Made by a program: the position numbers and the translations under genes. Under the pieces are notes generated by a model. It was not told the DNA's origin. It did not search any database and saw only the letters and a program-made list of their open reading frames with translations. Of a DNA stretch of 30,255 bases, positions 1-9,689 are shown one piece after another. The DNA is from RI-242 sp038246255. Its GTDB lineage: Bacteria; Planctomycetota; UBA1135; GCA-002686595. The stretch spans positions 1-30,255 of the forward strand of contig JBBRWC010000048.1 of the NCBI GenBank assembly GCA_038246255.1. Direction: 5' to 3'. Position 1 is the first letter of the stretch; every line of letters begins with the position of its first letter.

Positions 1-1
1 C

Positions 2-667
2 ATGGCGGGGGGCGCGAGCTACATCGACCCGACGGTGTTTCGCCCGCCGCTCCAGTCCTGCGCCCACTGCCACAACAAGGAGCACGATCCGACGTTCATG
101 CAGCGTGCGCCGAGCATGATCCCGCTGGTTAGTTGCCCACCCCTCGACCCGCCCGGCCGCGGTCCGCTAGGGCTGCGCGCGGCGTTGGTCGAGGGCGCGC
201 AGGCGCTTGCGGAGCTCCCCGATCCCCCGTGGCTGCGGATCAGCGACGCGTACCAGCGGGCCGGCGACGTCAACAACGCCGTGGTCACCGCGCAGCGTGG
301 TGTCGATGCAACGCCGGACAGCCGCGATGCCAAGCTGCGTCTCGCCCAGCGCACGCTTGAGCAGGGCCGCTTCCAGGACGCGCTCGACCTTGCGTCCGAC
401 CTGACCGGTGCAGATACGAGCGACGGCCTCGCGTGGCAAGTGCGGGCGCTCGCGCTCGTGCAAATGGGTCAGCGGGAAGATGCGCTCGCGGCAGCGCTCG
501 AAGCACACTCGCTGCTTCCCGCGGACCTGGACAGCGCGGCGCTCGCCGCCCGCGCCTACAGGGATCTTGGCCGGCGGCTCGACGCGATCGACACCCTGCG
601 CCGCTTCGCGGCGGACCACCCGGCGTCCGGTGCGGCGGTGCAGTCGCTGATCGAAGCGCTGCAGTGA
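2..667 (+). CDS. Cytochrome c family protein with C-terminal TPR domain (5' partial)
   Basis: The gene enters from the left edge, so its true start lies outside the window; 221 residues are visible. A CAHCH heme c motif (CxxCH, visible residues 20-24) is followed by KEHD, a context typical of the last heme site of multiheme cytochrome c-552/554-like proteins. From about residue 70 to the end the sequence is alpha-helical with TPR-like units (ISDAYQRAGDVNNAVVTAQ, then repeats ending in EALQ). The protein is expected outside the cytoplasmic membrane, because heme c attachment occurs there. Multiheme cytochrome plus TPR fusions are common in Planctomycetota and Acidobacteriota exported proteins; the electron partner is unknown. 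It runs convergently toward the CvpA-like gene, with only 46 bp between stops. That gap has a T6 run (703-708) but no convincing hairpin. Confidence 0.8.
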   Translation: MAGGASYIDPTVFRPPLQSCAHCHNKEHDPTFMQRAPSMIPLVSCPPLDPPGRGPLGLRAALVEGAQALAELPDPPWLRISDAYQRAGDVNNAVVTAQRGVDATPDSRDAKLRLAQRTLEQGRFQDALDLASDLTGADTSDGLAWQVRALALVQMGQREDALAAALEAHSLLPADLDSAALAARAYRDLGRRLDAIDTLRRFAADHPASGAAVQSLIEALQ

Positions 668-713
668 CGGTTTGGATGATCGCGTTGCGCGACGTGGCGA
701 CCTTTTTTGAGCG

Positions 714-1568
714 TCAGCGCACGCGCGAGCCCGCGCCGTCGTGATCTGCCGCGGGGGGTGCGACGTGCAGCGCGCCGGGCCCGTTTTGGAGCGCGTTGCC
801 GCCCGCGCTCGCCGGCGCCGTTACACCGTCGTCGACGGGGGTTGTTCCCGGTGGCGCTGCGAGCAACGCGCGCATCCGGCGCGATGTGTGTGCATCGAAG
901 AGCAGTGGGAGCGGGCGCTCGAGCGCGGATACGAGGCGTTCGGAGCGTGTGCCAGCCACCGCGTGGTGGGCGAGTTGGTGGGGCGCGAGTTGGAGGACGG
1001 CCGCGACGAGCGCGGCGTGCAGCAATAGACCGGTCAGGGCCCCGAAGAGGCCACCCGCGACCCGGTCCATCAGGCCGAGTTGCATGGCCTCGAGGAGCCG
1101 CCGGCCGAGCCGCCCTAACGCCGCCGCGACACCGAGCGCCGCGAGGAACAGCACGAGCCAAACGAGCCCGGTCAGGAACCGCGGATCGAGGTCGACGAGA
1201 CGGGTTTCCAGGTCGGGTGCAAGCCTCGGCGTGAACGCGCGCGCGACGAGCACCGCGCCCGCAAGCCCGGCAAAACGCATTGCCTGCCACCATAGCCCGC
1301 GCCAAAAACCGAGGGCCGAAAGCAGCACCACGAGGATGGCGCCAATCAGGTCGATGGCGGGCACGTCCGCGGCGGTGCGCTCGAACAGGACGGCGTCGTC
1401 GTGGGCCGTTTGCGCCGACGTGTGTTCGAACGGTTCGGCCTGCGCAGAACGCTGGCCCCCCTGCGCGGAACCCTCGGCGTCTGCTGCGGCGTCCGTGGAG
1501 CCATTGATGGGGGCGGCCACAACGCAGGTGTGCATGTGCGGCGCGCCCGCCGATCCCGCTGCCGTCAT
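714..1568 (-). CDS. CvpA-family membrane protein
   Basis: A 284-aa protein. Residues 1-70 are polar and Ala/Gly-rich. Hydrophobic segments follow at about 72-90 (IDLIGAILVVLLSALGFWRG), 95-112, 132-152 and 172-195, the spacing expected of the CvpA / colicin V production family. The IDxI...GFxRG opening of the first segment and the MDRVAGGLFGALTGLLL block are recognisable family features. The C-terminal tail is low-complexity and probably cytoplasmic. The ATG at 1568 is preferred because GGGAG lies just upstream on the minus strand; a longer form would add 18 Arg-rich residues with no ribosome-binding site. CvpA homologues are inner-membrane proteins linked to toxin secretion, purF context and envelope homeostasis, but the molecular role is not settled. 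It is divergent from the 618-aa gene across 182 bp. Confidence 0.78.
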   Translation of the reverse strand: MTAAGSAGAPHMHTCVVAAPINGSTDAAADAEGSAQGGQRSAQAEPFEHTSAQTAHDDAVLFERTAADVPAIDLIGAILVVLLSALGFWRGLWWQAMRFAGLAGAVLVARAFTPRLAPDLETRLVDLDPRFLTGLVWLVLFLAALGVAAALGRLGRRLLEAMQLGLMDRVAGGLFGALTGLLLHAALVAAVLQLAPHQLAHHAVAGTRSERLVSALERPLPLLFDAHTSRRMRALLAAPPGTTPVDDGVTAPASAGGNALQNGPGALHVAPPAADHDGAGSRVR

Positions 1569-1719
1569 CGCTCCCACGGCCCCAGTATGCCGCCCTGGCC
1601 GCCGGGCAGTGCGCGCGCGCAAGGAGCTCCGCGGGCGGGTGCCGTGTGCGGTCCGTCGGCACCGCGCGATCCCCGTGCGGATGCGCCAAACCGCGGGCGG
1701 GGCGAGCCAGGTCGCGCGC

Positions 1720-1725
1720 TAGGAT
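1720..1725 (+). promoter_or_regulatory. Possible -10 box (TAGGAT) for the 618-aa gene
   Basis: TAGGAT sits 25 bp before the ATG at 1751 and would give a leader of about 20 nt. I see no good -35 hexamer. If real, it argues against the in-frame ATGs at 1724 and 1730 as starts. Confidence 0.25.
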
Positions 1726-1750
1726 GCGCATGGGCCACGTGGCCTTTCCC

Positions 1751-3607
1751 ATGGAAGATCCCCATCCGATCGAACGGGGCATCGCGCTGCTGCGCGAGCT
1801 GATCCTCGAAGACCCCGCCGCACGGGCCGAGTTCGAGGCGAGCCGCGCGCCGTTTTTTGGTCCCGTCGATCCCCGCGCGAGCCAGGAAGGTCCGGCGCTG
1901 ATCATGGCCGAGCGGCGCCACCTCGAATGGTTTTGCCTGGAGCGCTCGAGCGCGGCGCTCGGTGACCTGCCCTTCGAGGCGCTCATTGAACGTTGGCGCG
2001 AACGGGCGGACGCGGACGAGCGCGGCGCTATCGATAGTCTGCGGCAGGCGTTGACCGGGGTGTTCGAGGTGCGCGATGTCGACCCGGGCCGCGGCCTTTG
2101 GTTGCACGACCTTCTGGGCCTTGGCGCATTCCCCGTCGCCGAAGCGGAAGCGTCCGCGGCACTCGCAGAGGGGGACGTGCTCGCGGGCCGCATCTACCCG
2201 CTGGGGGACGCGCAGTTCCGGCTGTCACCGGCTGTCGCCGTCTTTCGCAATCCCGCGCTGCTCGAAGCGTTGCGGCGCGACCTCGCGACCCTGCGCCAGG
2301 GTCGCCGCGGCACCCTGCGCATCGCCCAAGGTGAAATCGAACGGATGTTTTTCCACGCGCAGCGTGCGTTGCTCAAGGATGCGCGTTTAGGTGCCGCGGG
2401 GGATGGCGAAGTCGAGCTCGAGGATGTGGGGCGTGCGCCGGATCCGGCCGCCCCGCGCGCCCTGCGGCAGCTGCTCGTCGACAGCGGCATGGCCGCGGCG
2501 GCGGTCGATCGTGCGATGGCGGAGCTTGCGGCGATGGCCGTGGCCGGGGAGCCAGGGCGCGCAGAGGGGCACACCCTGATCCGCGGCCTGCTCGCCGAAG
2601 CCGCCTTCGCGTCCGACGCGGATCTTCGGCGGTTGACGGAGCTCGCCCACGAGGCGTTTGCGGCGCTGGCGGACCAGGCGCGACGGCTCGCTGTGCGCGT
2701 CGAGGACGATGCGCGCGGTGCGGCTTCCGCCGCCGCCGACGCGGCCGCGGAGTTGGGCTCGGCGACCCGGCTTTCCGGCCGGCCGAACTCGCGCACAAAA
2801 CGAGCACGCGCCGGTGGCGGGGTTGGATCCACTCAGACCGGCGGCAGCCAGCGCGCGGAGGGCTCGGAGGGTGCTGCGGATGTGGCCGGGGCGCTGGCCA
2901 ACTTCGACGCGGCGCGGGCGAAGGGCGCCGACCTCGATCAGGTGTTCGCGCAGCTCGAGCGCGACCTCGGCCTCGACGACGATTCCGATGAAGACCCCGG
3001 CCAAGCCCCGGATTTTCCCGGCGTGCTGGGGGCCATTGTGCAGGAATTCCTGTGGGAAGTGGGGCTGGTCGAAGGTGAAGGTGTCGCGCTCGGCCACCGC
3101 GGATTGATGCGCCTCGCCGCATTCGGCGAACAGATCGGCGTGTTCGAGAACTTCGGGCCGGAACACTTGCTTGAGTTCATCGCCCGCTGGTCGATCGAGC
3201 GCGGTCACATCCTCTCCGCGCGTCAGGCCCAGTCGCTGCTCGAATCCCTCGAGAAGTTCTGCCGCTGGATCGAAGAACAGCACCACAGCCCGTTGTGGAC
3301 GATGTTCGAGCGCACCCATGCGGCGTTGTCGCTGTCGCTGCCGCGCATTGCCGCGGTCAACGACGTTATCGGGGAACCCGCGCGCGCCGCGGCACACGGC
3401 CGCACTCCCGCGGCGGTCGTGCGCGATGGCGCGGGCGAACTGGGTTTGCTCGAAGGCGCCGGCTCGTGGTCGAGCCTCGAAGGCCCGGCAAATGCCCTGG
3501 CCAAGCTCGAAGCCGGCGATTGGGTTGCGTGGCGCACCGGCAAAGTGGGCGCCGAGGTGCTGCTTGCGTACCCGCCCGAAGCGGCATCGCTCTTGCGGCC
3601 CGAATGA
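1751..3607 (+). CDS. Large hypothetical protein (618 aa), function unknown
   Basis: I do not recognise the family with confidence. It is soluble, with no signal peptide or membrane segment. Residues 1-95 are helical and acidic. Residues about 103-160 (VFEVRDVDPGRGLWLHDLL onward) read like a small beta-rich domain in which a 'describe and deliver' strand pattern ends in a hydrophobic VAVF; similar blocks occur in proteins annotated as SEC-C or plasmid-associated, but no zinc-binding cysteines are present. A low-complexity Ala/Gly/Arg/Ser linker spans about 316-380, then an acidic patch (DDDSDEDPGQ), then a second helical domain (about 420-540). The C-terminus ends in a short segment with GDWVAWRTGKVG. 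Starts at 1724 and 1730 are possible; 1751 is chosen because the N-terminus then begins with clean helical sequence and fits the upstream -10-like box. It ends 40 bp from a convergent gene. Confidence 0.72.
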   Translation: MEDPHPIERGIALLRELILEDPAARAEFEASRAPFFGPVDPRASQEGPALIMAERRHLEWFCLERSSAALGDLPFEALIERWRERADADERGAIDSLRQALTGVFEVRDVDPGRGLWLHDLLGLGAFPVAEAEASAALAEGDVLAGRIYPLGDAQFRLSPAVAVFRNPALLEALRRDLATLRQGRRGTLRIAQGEIERMFFHAQRALLKDARLGAAGDGEVELEDVGRAPDPAAPRALRQLLVDSGMAAAAVDRAMAELAAMAVAGEPGRAEGHTLIRGLLAEAAFASDADLRRLTELAHEAFAALADQARRLAVRVEDDARGAASAAADAAAELGSATRLSGRPNSRTKRARAGGGVGSTQTGGSQRAEGSEGAADVAGALANFDAARAKGADLDQVFAQLERDLGLDDDSDEDPGQAPDFPGVLGAIVQEFLWEVGLVEGEGVALGHRGLMRLAAFGEQIGVFENFGPEHLLEFIARWSIERGHILSARQAQSLLESLEKFCRWIEEQHHSPLWTMFERTHAALSLSLPRIAAVNDVIGEPARAAAHGRTPAAVVRDGAGELGLLEGAGSWSSLEGPANALAKLEAGDWVAWRTGKVGAEVLLAYPPEAASLLRPE

Positions 3608-3647
3608 CGCGCACACGCTTCAATTCGAGCGGTCGCGTGCCGCGCGG

Positions 3648-4283
3648 TCAAAACAGCGCGCGCCAGGGCATTTGGACTTCGGTGACGAGCTCCTCGTATC
3701 CGCGCACCGCGGCGGGGTTCACGAGGTAGCTTTCGCGCACCGGACCGTCGAGCGCCCAACCACGCTCGCGCATGTACGCAAACACGCCCGCATGGCTCTT
3801 GGCCACGTCGGGGTACGCACCGCCGACCCGCGCGTATGCGACGTTCGCGGGCGGCAGGACGTCGAAACCCAAGGGCGCCGCGACCGCAACCTCTGCGGCG
3901 GCGACGGGCAGCGCAAGGCGTGCGCGGCACTCCGCCGCCGGTGTGCGCGCCGGATCGTCGTAATAGAGCGCGAATGGCGGCCCCGCGATGGGCAGGCCTT
4001 GCTTTGCGGCTTGCTCGACGAGCATCGGGATCCAGCGCCCGGCCTCGCGGTAATCGCCGAGGAGCTCGAGGTAGACGTAGGGCTGCTCCATGCGCTGTTT
4101 CCAATCGACGTGGACGACGTCGTAGGGCGGGCGCGAGAGCTGGACATCGGGCGCGGTGCCAGGCGTGCGGACGTTGGGGCTGCGGGCGCTGACCCCGAGG
4201 CCGGTCGCGTGGCACGACAGGGCAACGGCCGCGGTGATCGCGACGAGGAGGGCGTTCGGGGTGCGGGGACGAAGTGAGCGCAT
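3648..4283 (-). CDS. GyrI-like / AraC effector-binding-domain lipoprotein
   Basis: A 211-aa protein. The N-terminus has a basic start, a hydrophobic stretch (NALLVAITAAVALSC) and a lipobox ALSC with Cys24, so it is predicted to be a lipoprotein. The rest matches the GyrI-like small-molecule-binding fold (SOUL/AraC effector-binding superfamily). That fold is a duplicated beta-alpha-beta-beta unit, and the clearest piece is the C-terminal AYMRERGWALDGPVRESYLV followed by a terminal strand TEVQMPW. Cytoplasmic relatives bind hydrophobic ligands for transcription factors; a lipidated, exported version more likely acts as a periplasmic ligand binder, or is a heme/porphyrin-type binder. That role is inference. 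The ATG at 4283 is chosen because it places the signal sequence at the N-terminus; no clear Shine-Dalgarno is seen. It is divergent from the 93-aa gene. Confidence 0.75.
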   Translation of the reverse strand: MRSLRPRTPNALLVAITAAVALSCHATGLGVSARSPNVRTPGTAPDVQLSRPPYDVVHVDWKQRMEQPYVYLELLGDYREAGRWIPMLVEQAAKQGLPIAGPPFALYYDDPARTPAAECRARLALPVAAAEVAVAAPLGFDVLPPANVAYARVGGAYPDVAKSHAGVFAYMRERGWALDGPVRESYLVNPAAVRGYEELVTEVQMPWRALF

Positions 4284-4385
4284 GGCAGGTGGATCGACCG
4301 AATTGGGAATCGGCCCAAGCGGAGGGCAACGGACCATCCCGGGGGCGAAACCGCGTTCCACGATCCGTTTCTTCTACCCTTAACG

Positions 4386-4413
4386 TCCGATAATATCCGT
4401 TATGTCCATTATG
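4386..4413. promoter_or_regulatory. AT-rich 9-10 bp tandem motif (TCCRTTATG-like), possible operator/promoter
   Basis: Three adjacent imperfect copies occur: TCCGATAATA (4386-4395), TCCGTTATG (4396-4404) and TCCATTATG (4405-4413). The last copy overlaps the palindrome CCATTATGG. It is one of the most AT-rich patches in the window and sits in the 254-bp gap between the divergent lipoprotein gene (start 4283) and the 93-aa gene (start 4538). GATAATAT could serve as a -10. A dimer- or multimer-binding regulator site is plausible but unproven. Confidence 0.4.
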
Positions 4414-4537
4414 GATCGGGGGTCTCGACGGGGTGCCCGCGCGGGTCCCGGTACTTTCCCGGCGGTCTCCCCATACACCCCAAACCCGGGCCGGATGCGC
4501 GGCGCGACCACGGCGCGCGTTAAGCTTGCGCCCGTCA

Positions 4538-4819
4538 ATGAGCGCCAAGAAAAACTGCTTCCTCGACGGCAACCGACCCTGTGACCTCACCTGCAAGGCG
4601 GCGTTCGAAGTCGACGACCCGATCGACAACATCGACTGCTACTTCATCTGGCTCTCGTACCACTTTGGCGAGACGCTCTATGAGTTGAAGCGTGTCCTTG
4701 AGAACTTCCGCGGGTTCCCGCCCGGTCAGGAGCCGGGCCCCGGTGGCAAGAAGGGCAAAGGCATGGGGCCGCTGGGCCCGCTGGGTCCAAAGGGGCCCAA
4801 GGACTTCCCTCAAAACTGA
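4538..4819 (+). CDS. Small hypothetical protein with four N-terminal-half cysteines (93 aa)
   Basis: The ATG at 4538 starts MSAKKNCFLDGNRPCDLTC. Cysteines are at positions 7, 15, 19 and 34, giving a C-x7-C-x3-C-x14-C arrangement. A central helical part follows (YFIWLSYHFGETLYELKRVL), then a Gly/Pro/Lys tail with collagen-like triplets (GPLGPLGPKGPK). No signal peptide or membrane span is evident, so it is probably cytosolic. The cysteines could bind a metal or Fe-S cluster, or form disulfides. I do not recognise the family. The well-formed helix/cysteine core and the change of codon character at 4538 argue that this is a real gene and that the upstream in-frame Arg-rich stretch is not translated. 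TTAAGCTT at 4520-4527 is a possible -10 only about 11 nt before the ATG. Confidence 0.68.
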   Translation: MSAKKNCFLDGNRPCDLTCKAAFEVDDPIDNIDCYFIWLSYHFGETLYELKRVLENFRGFPPGQEPGPGGKKGKGMGPLGPLGPKGPKDFPQN

Positions 4820-4820
4820 T

Positions 4821-4915
4821 CGCTACGCGGGGATCCGCCACGCTACGCGGGGATCCGCCAGGCGGCGCGGGGATCCGCCAGGCGGCGCGGGGATCCGCCA
4901 GGTTACGTGGGGCCC
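4821..4915. repeat. 20-bp tandem repeat, four copies plus a degenerate fifth
   Basis: The unit CGCTACGCGGGGATCCGCCA is repeated exactly at 4821-4840 and 4841-4860. It is followed by two copies of the variant GGCGGCGCGGGGATCCGCCA (4861-4880, 4881-4900) and a decayed fifth copy from 4901. It fills the gap between the convergent 93-aa and phosphatase genes and overlaps the phosphatase stop codon. There are no spacers, so it is not a CRISPR array. Confidence 0.9.
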
Positions 4916-5598
4916 GGGGCCGCGCCCAGGGGCACATCGAGTCCGAACCCGACCAGGATCGGCCGCGGCGGGGGATGTTGATCTCCCCCACCGGATCCGG
5001 GCGGATCATCCCGCTCCGCGCGCGGGTAATCCAGTGCGGCGATCGACCCCGGTGGGATGACAAGCCGCGCGACGGCGGCGCCGCGCAGCCCCAGGCAGCG
5101 ACCGATCAACACGCGCATCACCCAACCGTGGGCAACGACCGCAACCTCGGCGCCCGGGTGACTGGCCAAGAGGCCCGCGATCGCGGGTTGCAGTCGTTCG
5201 GCGACGTCGGTCAGGTTCTCACCACCGGGTGGCCGGATCCGGGCGGGGTCCGCGAGCCAACCGGCAAAAGCACCGGGTTCCTGCTGCTCGAGCTCGGCAA
5301 ACGTCCGTCCGGCCCAGCTTCCTCGGCACACCTCGCGCCAGCGGCGGTCGATCTCAGGGTTACCCGCGGGCTGGCGACCAGCCCGGATGCACTCGGCGCC
5401 GAAGTATGCGCGCGACAGGTCGGAGCTCACGACACGCGCGAACGGCCGATCCGCAAGACGCCGCGCCGCCTCGGCCGCCTGTTCCTTTCCGCGCTCCGAC
5501 AGCGGCACGTCCAGGTCGCCGTAAATGCGCGCTTGCCACGCCGCGTCGACCTCGCCGTGGCGTACCAAATAGATGCGAGTCCAAAGGCCGGTCTCCAT
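4903..5598 (-). CDS. Histidine phosphatase family protein (phosphoglycerate mutase-like)
   Basis: A 231-aa protein of the branch-1 histidine phosphatase superfamily. The RHG signature is at residues 13-15 (IYLVRHGEVDAAW), with His14 as the phospho-accepting residue. SSDLSRA (about 58-64) supplies a phosphate-pocket Arg, REVCRGSWAG carries the acidic residue, and VVAHGWVMRVLIG (second His157) completes the site. DVPLSERGKEQA is the usual conserved loop. Substrate cannot be told from sequence: alpha-ribazole phosphatase (CobC)-like and general sugar-phosphate or nucleotide phosphatases share these motifs, and no cobalamin genes are nearby. The C-terminal 30 residues are Gly/Pro-rich. The ATG at 5598 puts the RHG motif at the normal distance from the N-terminus; upstream in-frame sequence is Arg/Pro noise. 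TAGGAT on the minus strand (5615-5610) may be a -10 box very close to the start. Confidence 0.9.
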   Translation of the reverse strand: METGLWTRIYLVRHGEVDAAWQARIYGDLDVPLSERGKEQAAEAARRLADRPFARVVSSDLSRAYFGAECIRAGRQPAGNPEIDRRWREVCRGSWAGRTFAELEQQEPGAFAGWLADPARIRPPGGENLTDVAERLQPAIAGLLASHPGAEVAVVAHGWVMRVLIGRCLGLRGAAVARLVIPPGSIAALDYPRAERDDPPGSGGGDQHPPPRPILVGFGLDVPLGAAPGPT

Positions 5599-5669
5599 GT
5601 CTGAGCAAAATCCTACCCGTCGCGCGGGTGCGGCGCGGAACGGCGGCAATCCTTGTCCTACAACCTTGT

Positions 5670-5687
5670 TCGCCGGTGTACCGGCGA
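5670..5687. promoter_or_regulatory. Perfect inverted repeat in the sdhC/phosphatase divergent gap
   Basis: TCGCCGG-TGTA-CCGGCGA has 7-bp arms and a 4-bp centre. It is followed at once by a direct repeat GAGGTGGT x2 (5686-5701). It lies in the 278-bp region between divergent starts (5598 minus, 5877 plus), so it may be an operator for sdhCAB or for the phosphatase gene. No T-tract follows, so a terminator is unlikely. Confidence 0.35.
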
Positions 5688-5876
5688 GGTGGTGAGGTGG
5701 TGCTTCGAATAAGTCCAACTGCGGGTGTGTGCGCAAGAGTCCGTCTCGACGCTCCACTCGGCTGCCGCTACAGTGCCCCGCCACAACAGTCCCGCGCGGC
5801 GCGGCCGGAGTGACCGGCGCGCTGTCGCCCGCTGGGCCCTCGGTCCGCGGATCCCCCCGGTGATGCACGCTTGGTG

Positions 5877-6634
5877 ATGCAGACGTCCAACCGCCCGCCG
5901 TCGACCGGCGCCTCTTTGCCGCCTTCCCCGGCGGCTCCCCAGGCCATCCCGAGTCCCACGCCGCCGGCCCGCGGGGGGTGGCTCGCCCAGTTTTTCCGCT
6001 CGTCGATCGGGAAGAAGTACCTGATGGCGATCACGGGGTTGCTCCTCGTGGGATTCCTGGTCGTGCACCTTGCGGGCAACTTTTTGCTGTACGTCGGTGA
6101 TGGCGCGAAGTTCACGGCTTACGCGCGCGGCCTGCACGACCTGGGACCGCTCCTGTGGCTTGCGGAGCTCGGCCTGGTCGCGCTGTTTGGTCTGCACATC
6201 GGCTTCGCCGTGCGCACGATCCTCGACAACCGCAAGGCGCGGCCCCAGCGCTACGCGGTAGCGAACTCCCGCGGCGCGAAGACGTTTGCTTCCGCGACGA
6301 TGCCGCTGACCGGCGCGGTGGTGTTGTTTTTCGTGCTCGTGCACCTGTGGCACTTCCGCTTGGACGACGCCTTCAAGGGCGACGATCCCGCCGGTCTTGT
6401 GCGCGACACACTCGCGTCACCGCTCGTCGCGCTGATTTATCTAGTAGGTGTAGGTGCGCTGACCGTGCACCTGTCCCACGCCATCCAAAGTGCGCTCCAG
6501 ACGCTCGGTCTTGACCACCCCAACTTCACGCCGATCCGCGCCAAACTGGGGATCGGCTTGGCGGTTGCCCTCGGACTCGGTTTTGCGTCGTTCCCCGTTT
6601 ACGCCCTGATCGCCTGGGGCGGAGGAAACTCCTG

Positions 6635-6635
<1 letters not shown>
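5877..6635 (+). CDS. sdhC: Succinate dehydrogenase cytochrome b subunit (diheme type)
   Basis: The 252-aa membrane anchor of succinate:quinone oxidoreductase. After a Pro/Ser-rich cytoplasmic head (1-34), the conserved SIGKKYLMAITGLLL opens the first of five predicted membrane helices (about 47-75, 90-118, 138-162, 183-205, 222-247). Histidines suited to ligate two hemes are H64 (VVHLAGN), H107 (GLHIGF), H156 and H159 (LVHLWHF), and H198 and H201 (VHLSHAI). This layout is the single-polypeptide anchor of Wolinella/Bacillus-type enzymes, not the SdhC+SdhD pair of proteobacteria. The stop overlaps the sdhA ATG by one base (TGATG), so the two are translationally coupled. The ATG at 5877 is chosen; GTG (5874) and TTG (5871) immediately upstream are also possible. 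No strong ribosome-binding site is present. Confidence 0.93.
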
Positions 6636-8589
<1,954 letters not shown>

Positions 8590-8593
<4 letters not shown>

Positions 8594-9459
8594 CGAGTCC
8601 TGCCGCGGGGGTCTCCCCCACCATGGCCGCGGGTGCCTCCGCCACCGCGACGACCGGCCACGCGCCGGACAAATCCGGACTGCGCCTCACGCTCAAGGTT
8701 TGGCGCCAGGCCGCGCGCGGAGCGCTGGGCCGGTTCGAGACGTTCGAGATGCCGGATGTGTCGCCGGACATGTCGTTCCTGGAGATGCTCGACGTCCTCA
8801 ACGAGCGCCTGATCAAGGAGGGCGCCGACGCGATCGCGTTTGACCACGACTGCCGTGAGGGCATTTGTGGCTCATGCGGTTTCATGATCAACGGCCAAGC
8901 CCATGGCCCGGAACGCGAAACCACGGTGTGTCAGCTCCACATGCGGAGCTTTCGGTCCGGGCAAACGCTCGTTCTCGAACCCTGGCGCGCGACGGCGTTC
9001 CCGATCTTGAAGGACCTGTTTGTCGACCGCAGCGCGTTCGACCGCATCATCGCGGCGGGTGGGTACGTCTCGATCAACACGGGTTCGGCGCCGGAAGCGA
9101 ACGCTACCCTGGTCCCGAAGGTGGCCGCGGAGCGCGCGTTCGACGCCGCCGCGTGCATCGCCTGTGGAGCGTGTGTCGCCGCGTGCCCCAACGGGTCTGC
9201 GATGCTCTATGTCGGCGCCAAGGTTTCGCACCTCGGCGCGCTGCCCCAGGGGCAAGCGGAGCGGGACAGCCGCGCGCTGTCGATGGTGGAAAGCATGGAT
9301 GCCGAAGGATTCGGGAACTGCTCGAACCACTATGAATGTGTTGCGGCGTGTCCGAAGGGCATCACCGCGGACAACATTGCCCAACTCAACCGGGATTTTG
9401 CCCTTGCGACGCTGCGCAGCGGTTCCAAGCCGACCTCGACGGGGGGCGGCGCGGGCTGA
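8590..9459 (+). CDS. sdhB: Succinate dehydrogenase iron-sulfur subunit
   Basis: The 289-aa electron-transfer subunit. The N-terminal ferredoxin domain carries the [2Fe-2S] ligands C88, C93, C96 and C114 (CREGICGSCG, then TTVC). The C-terminal domain has CIACGACVAACP (C189, C192, C195, C199) and CSNHYECVAACPKGI (C244, C250, C254), which supply the [4Fe-4S] and [3Fe-4S] clusters. GTG at 8590 is chosen because AAAGGAG lies 6-7 nt upstream and the start overlaps the sdhA stop as GTGA. An ATG at 8623 would remove 11 disordered residues and is a weaker alternative. Last gene of the operon; the next gene on the same strand starts 230 bp downstream. Confidence 0.96.
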
Positions 9460-9510
9460 TCAATGGGTCGAAGAGGTCCGAGATTTTTCCTGTGACGCAG
9501 GCGGGAATTG

Positions 9511-9530
9511 ACGTTCCGGTGGCGGAACGT
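9511..9530. promoter_or_regulatory. Perfect 8-bp inverted repeat downstream of sdhB
   Basis: ACGTTCCG-GTGG-CGGAACGT has 8-bp arms and a 4-nt loop. It lies 52 bp after the sdhB stop and about 180 bp before the first HEAT gene. It is not followed by a T-tract, so it could be an RNA 3'-end stabiliser or weak terminator for sdhCAB, or an operator for the HEAT gene. Confidence 0.4.
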
Positions 9531-9601
9531 GAGGCGGTGATGTCGAATCGCGGGACTTTGGGGTGGCGTCCACCGCCGGCGTTGTGACCCCCCGGCACAC
9601 C

Positions 9602-9614
9602 CTTTGCTAGATTG
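9602..9614 (+). promoter_or_regulatory. Possible extended -10 element upstream of first HEAT gene
   Basis: CTTTGCTAGATTG matches CTTTGCTAGTTTG upstream of the second HEAT gene (12135-12147) at 12 of 13 positions. TAGATT could be the -10 hexamer. TTGTGA (9582-9587) would be the -35, but the 20-bp spacer is long. Confidence 0.35.
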
Positions 9615-9689
9615 AGGTTGCCCTCACGAGCGCGGCTCTGGCAGCAGCCGCGTTTGACTCCCTTCCTCCGCTGCAGGATGCATCCCACG

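Noticed and set aside
696..712. Intrinsic terminator at the T6 run after the cytochrome gene
   Set aside because: The T-tract (703-708) has only 4-bp imperfect stems before it, too weak to support a terminator call.
556..2193. 545-codon open frame on the minus strand
   Set aside because: Overlaps three better genes in other frames and is mostly Arg/Pro/Ala noise.
4821..4915. CRISPR-like repeat array
   Set aside because: Repeats are contiguous with no spacers, only 20 bp long, and no cas genes are nearby.
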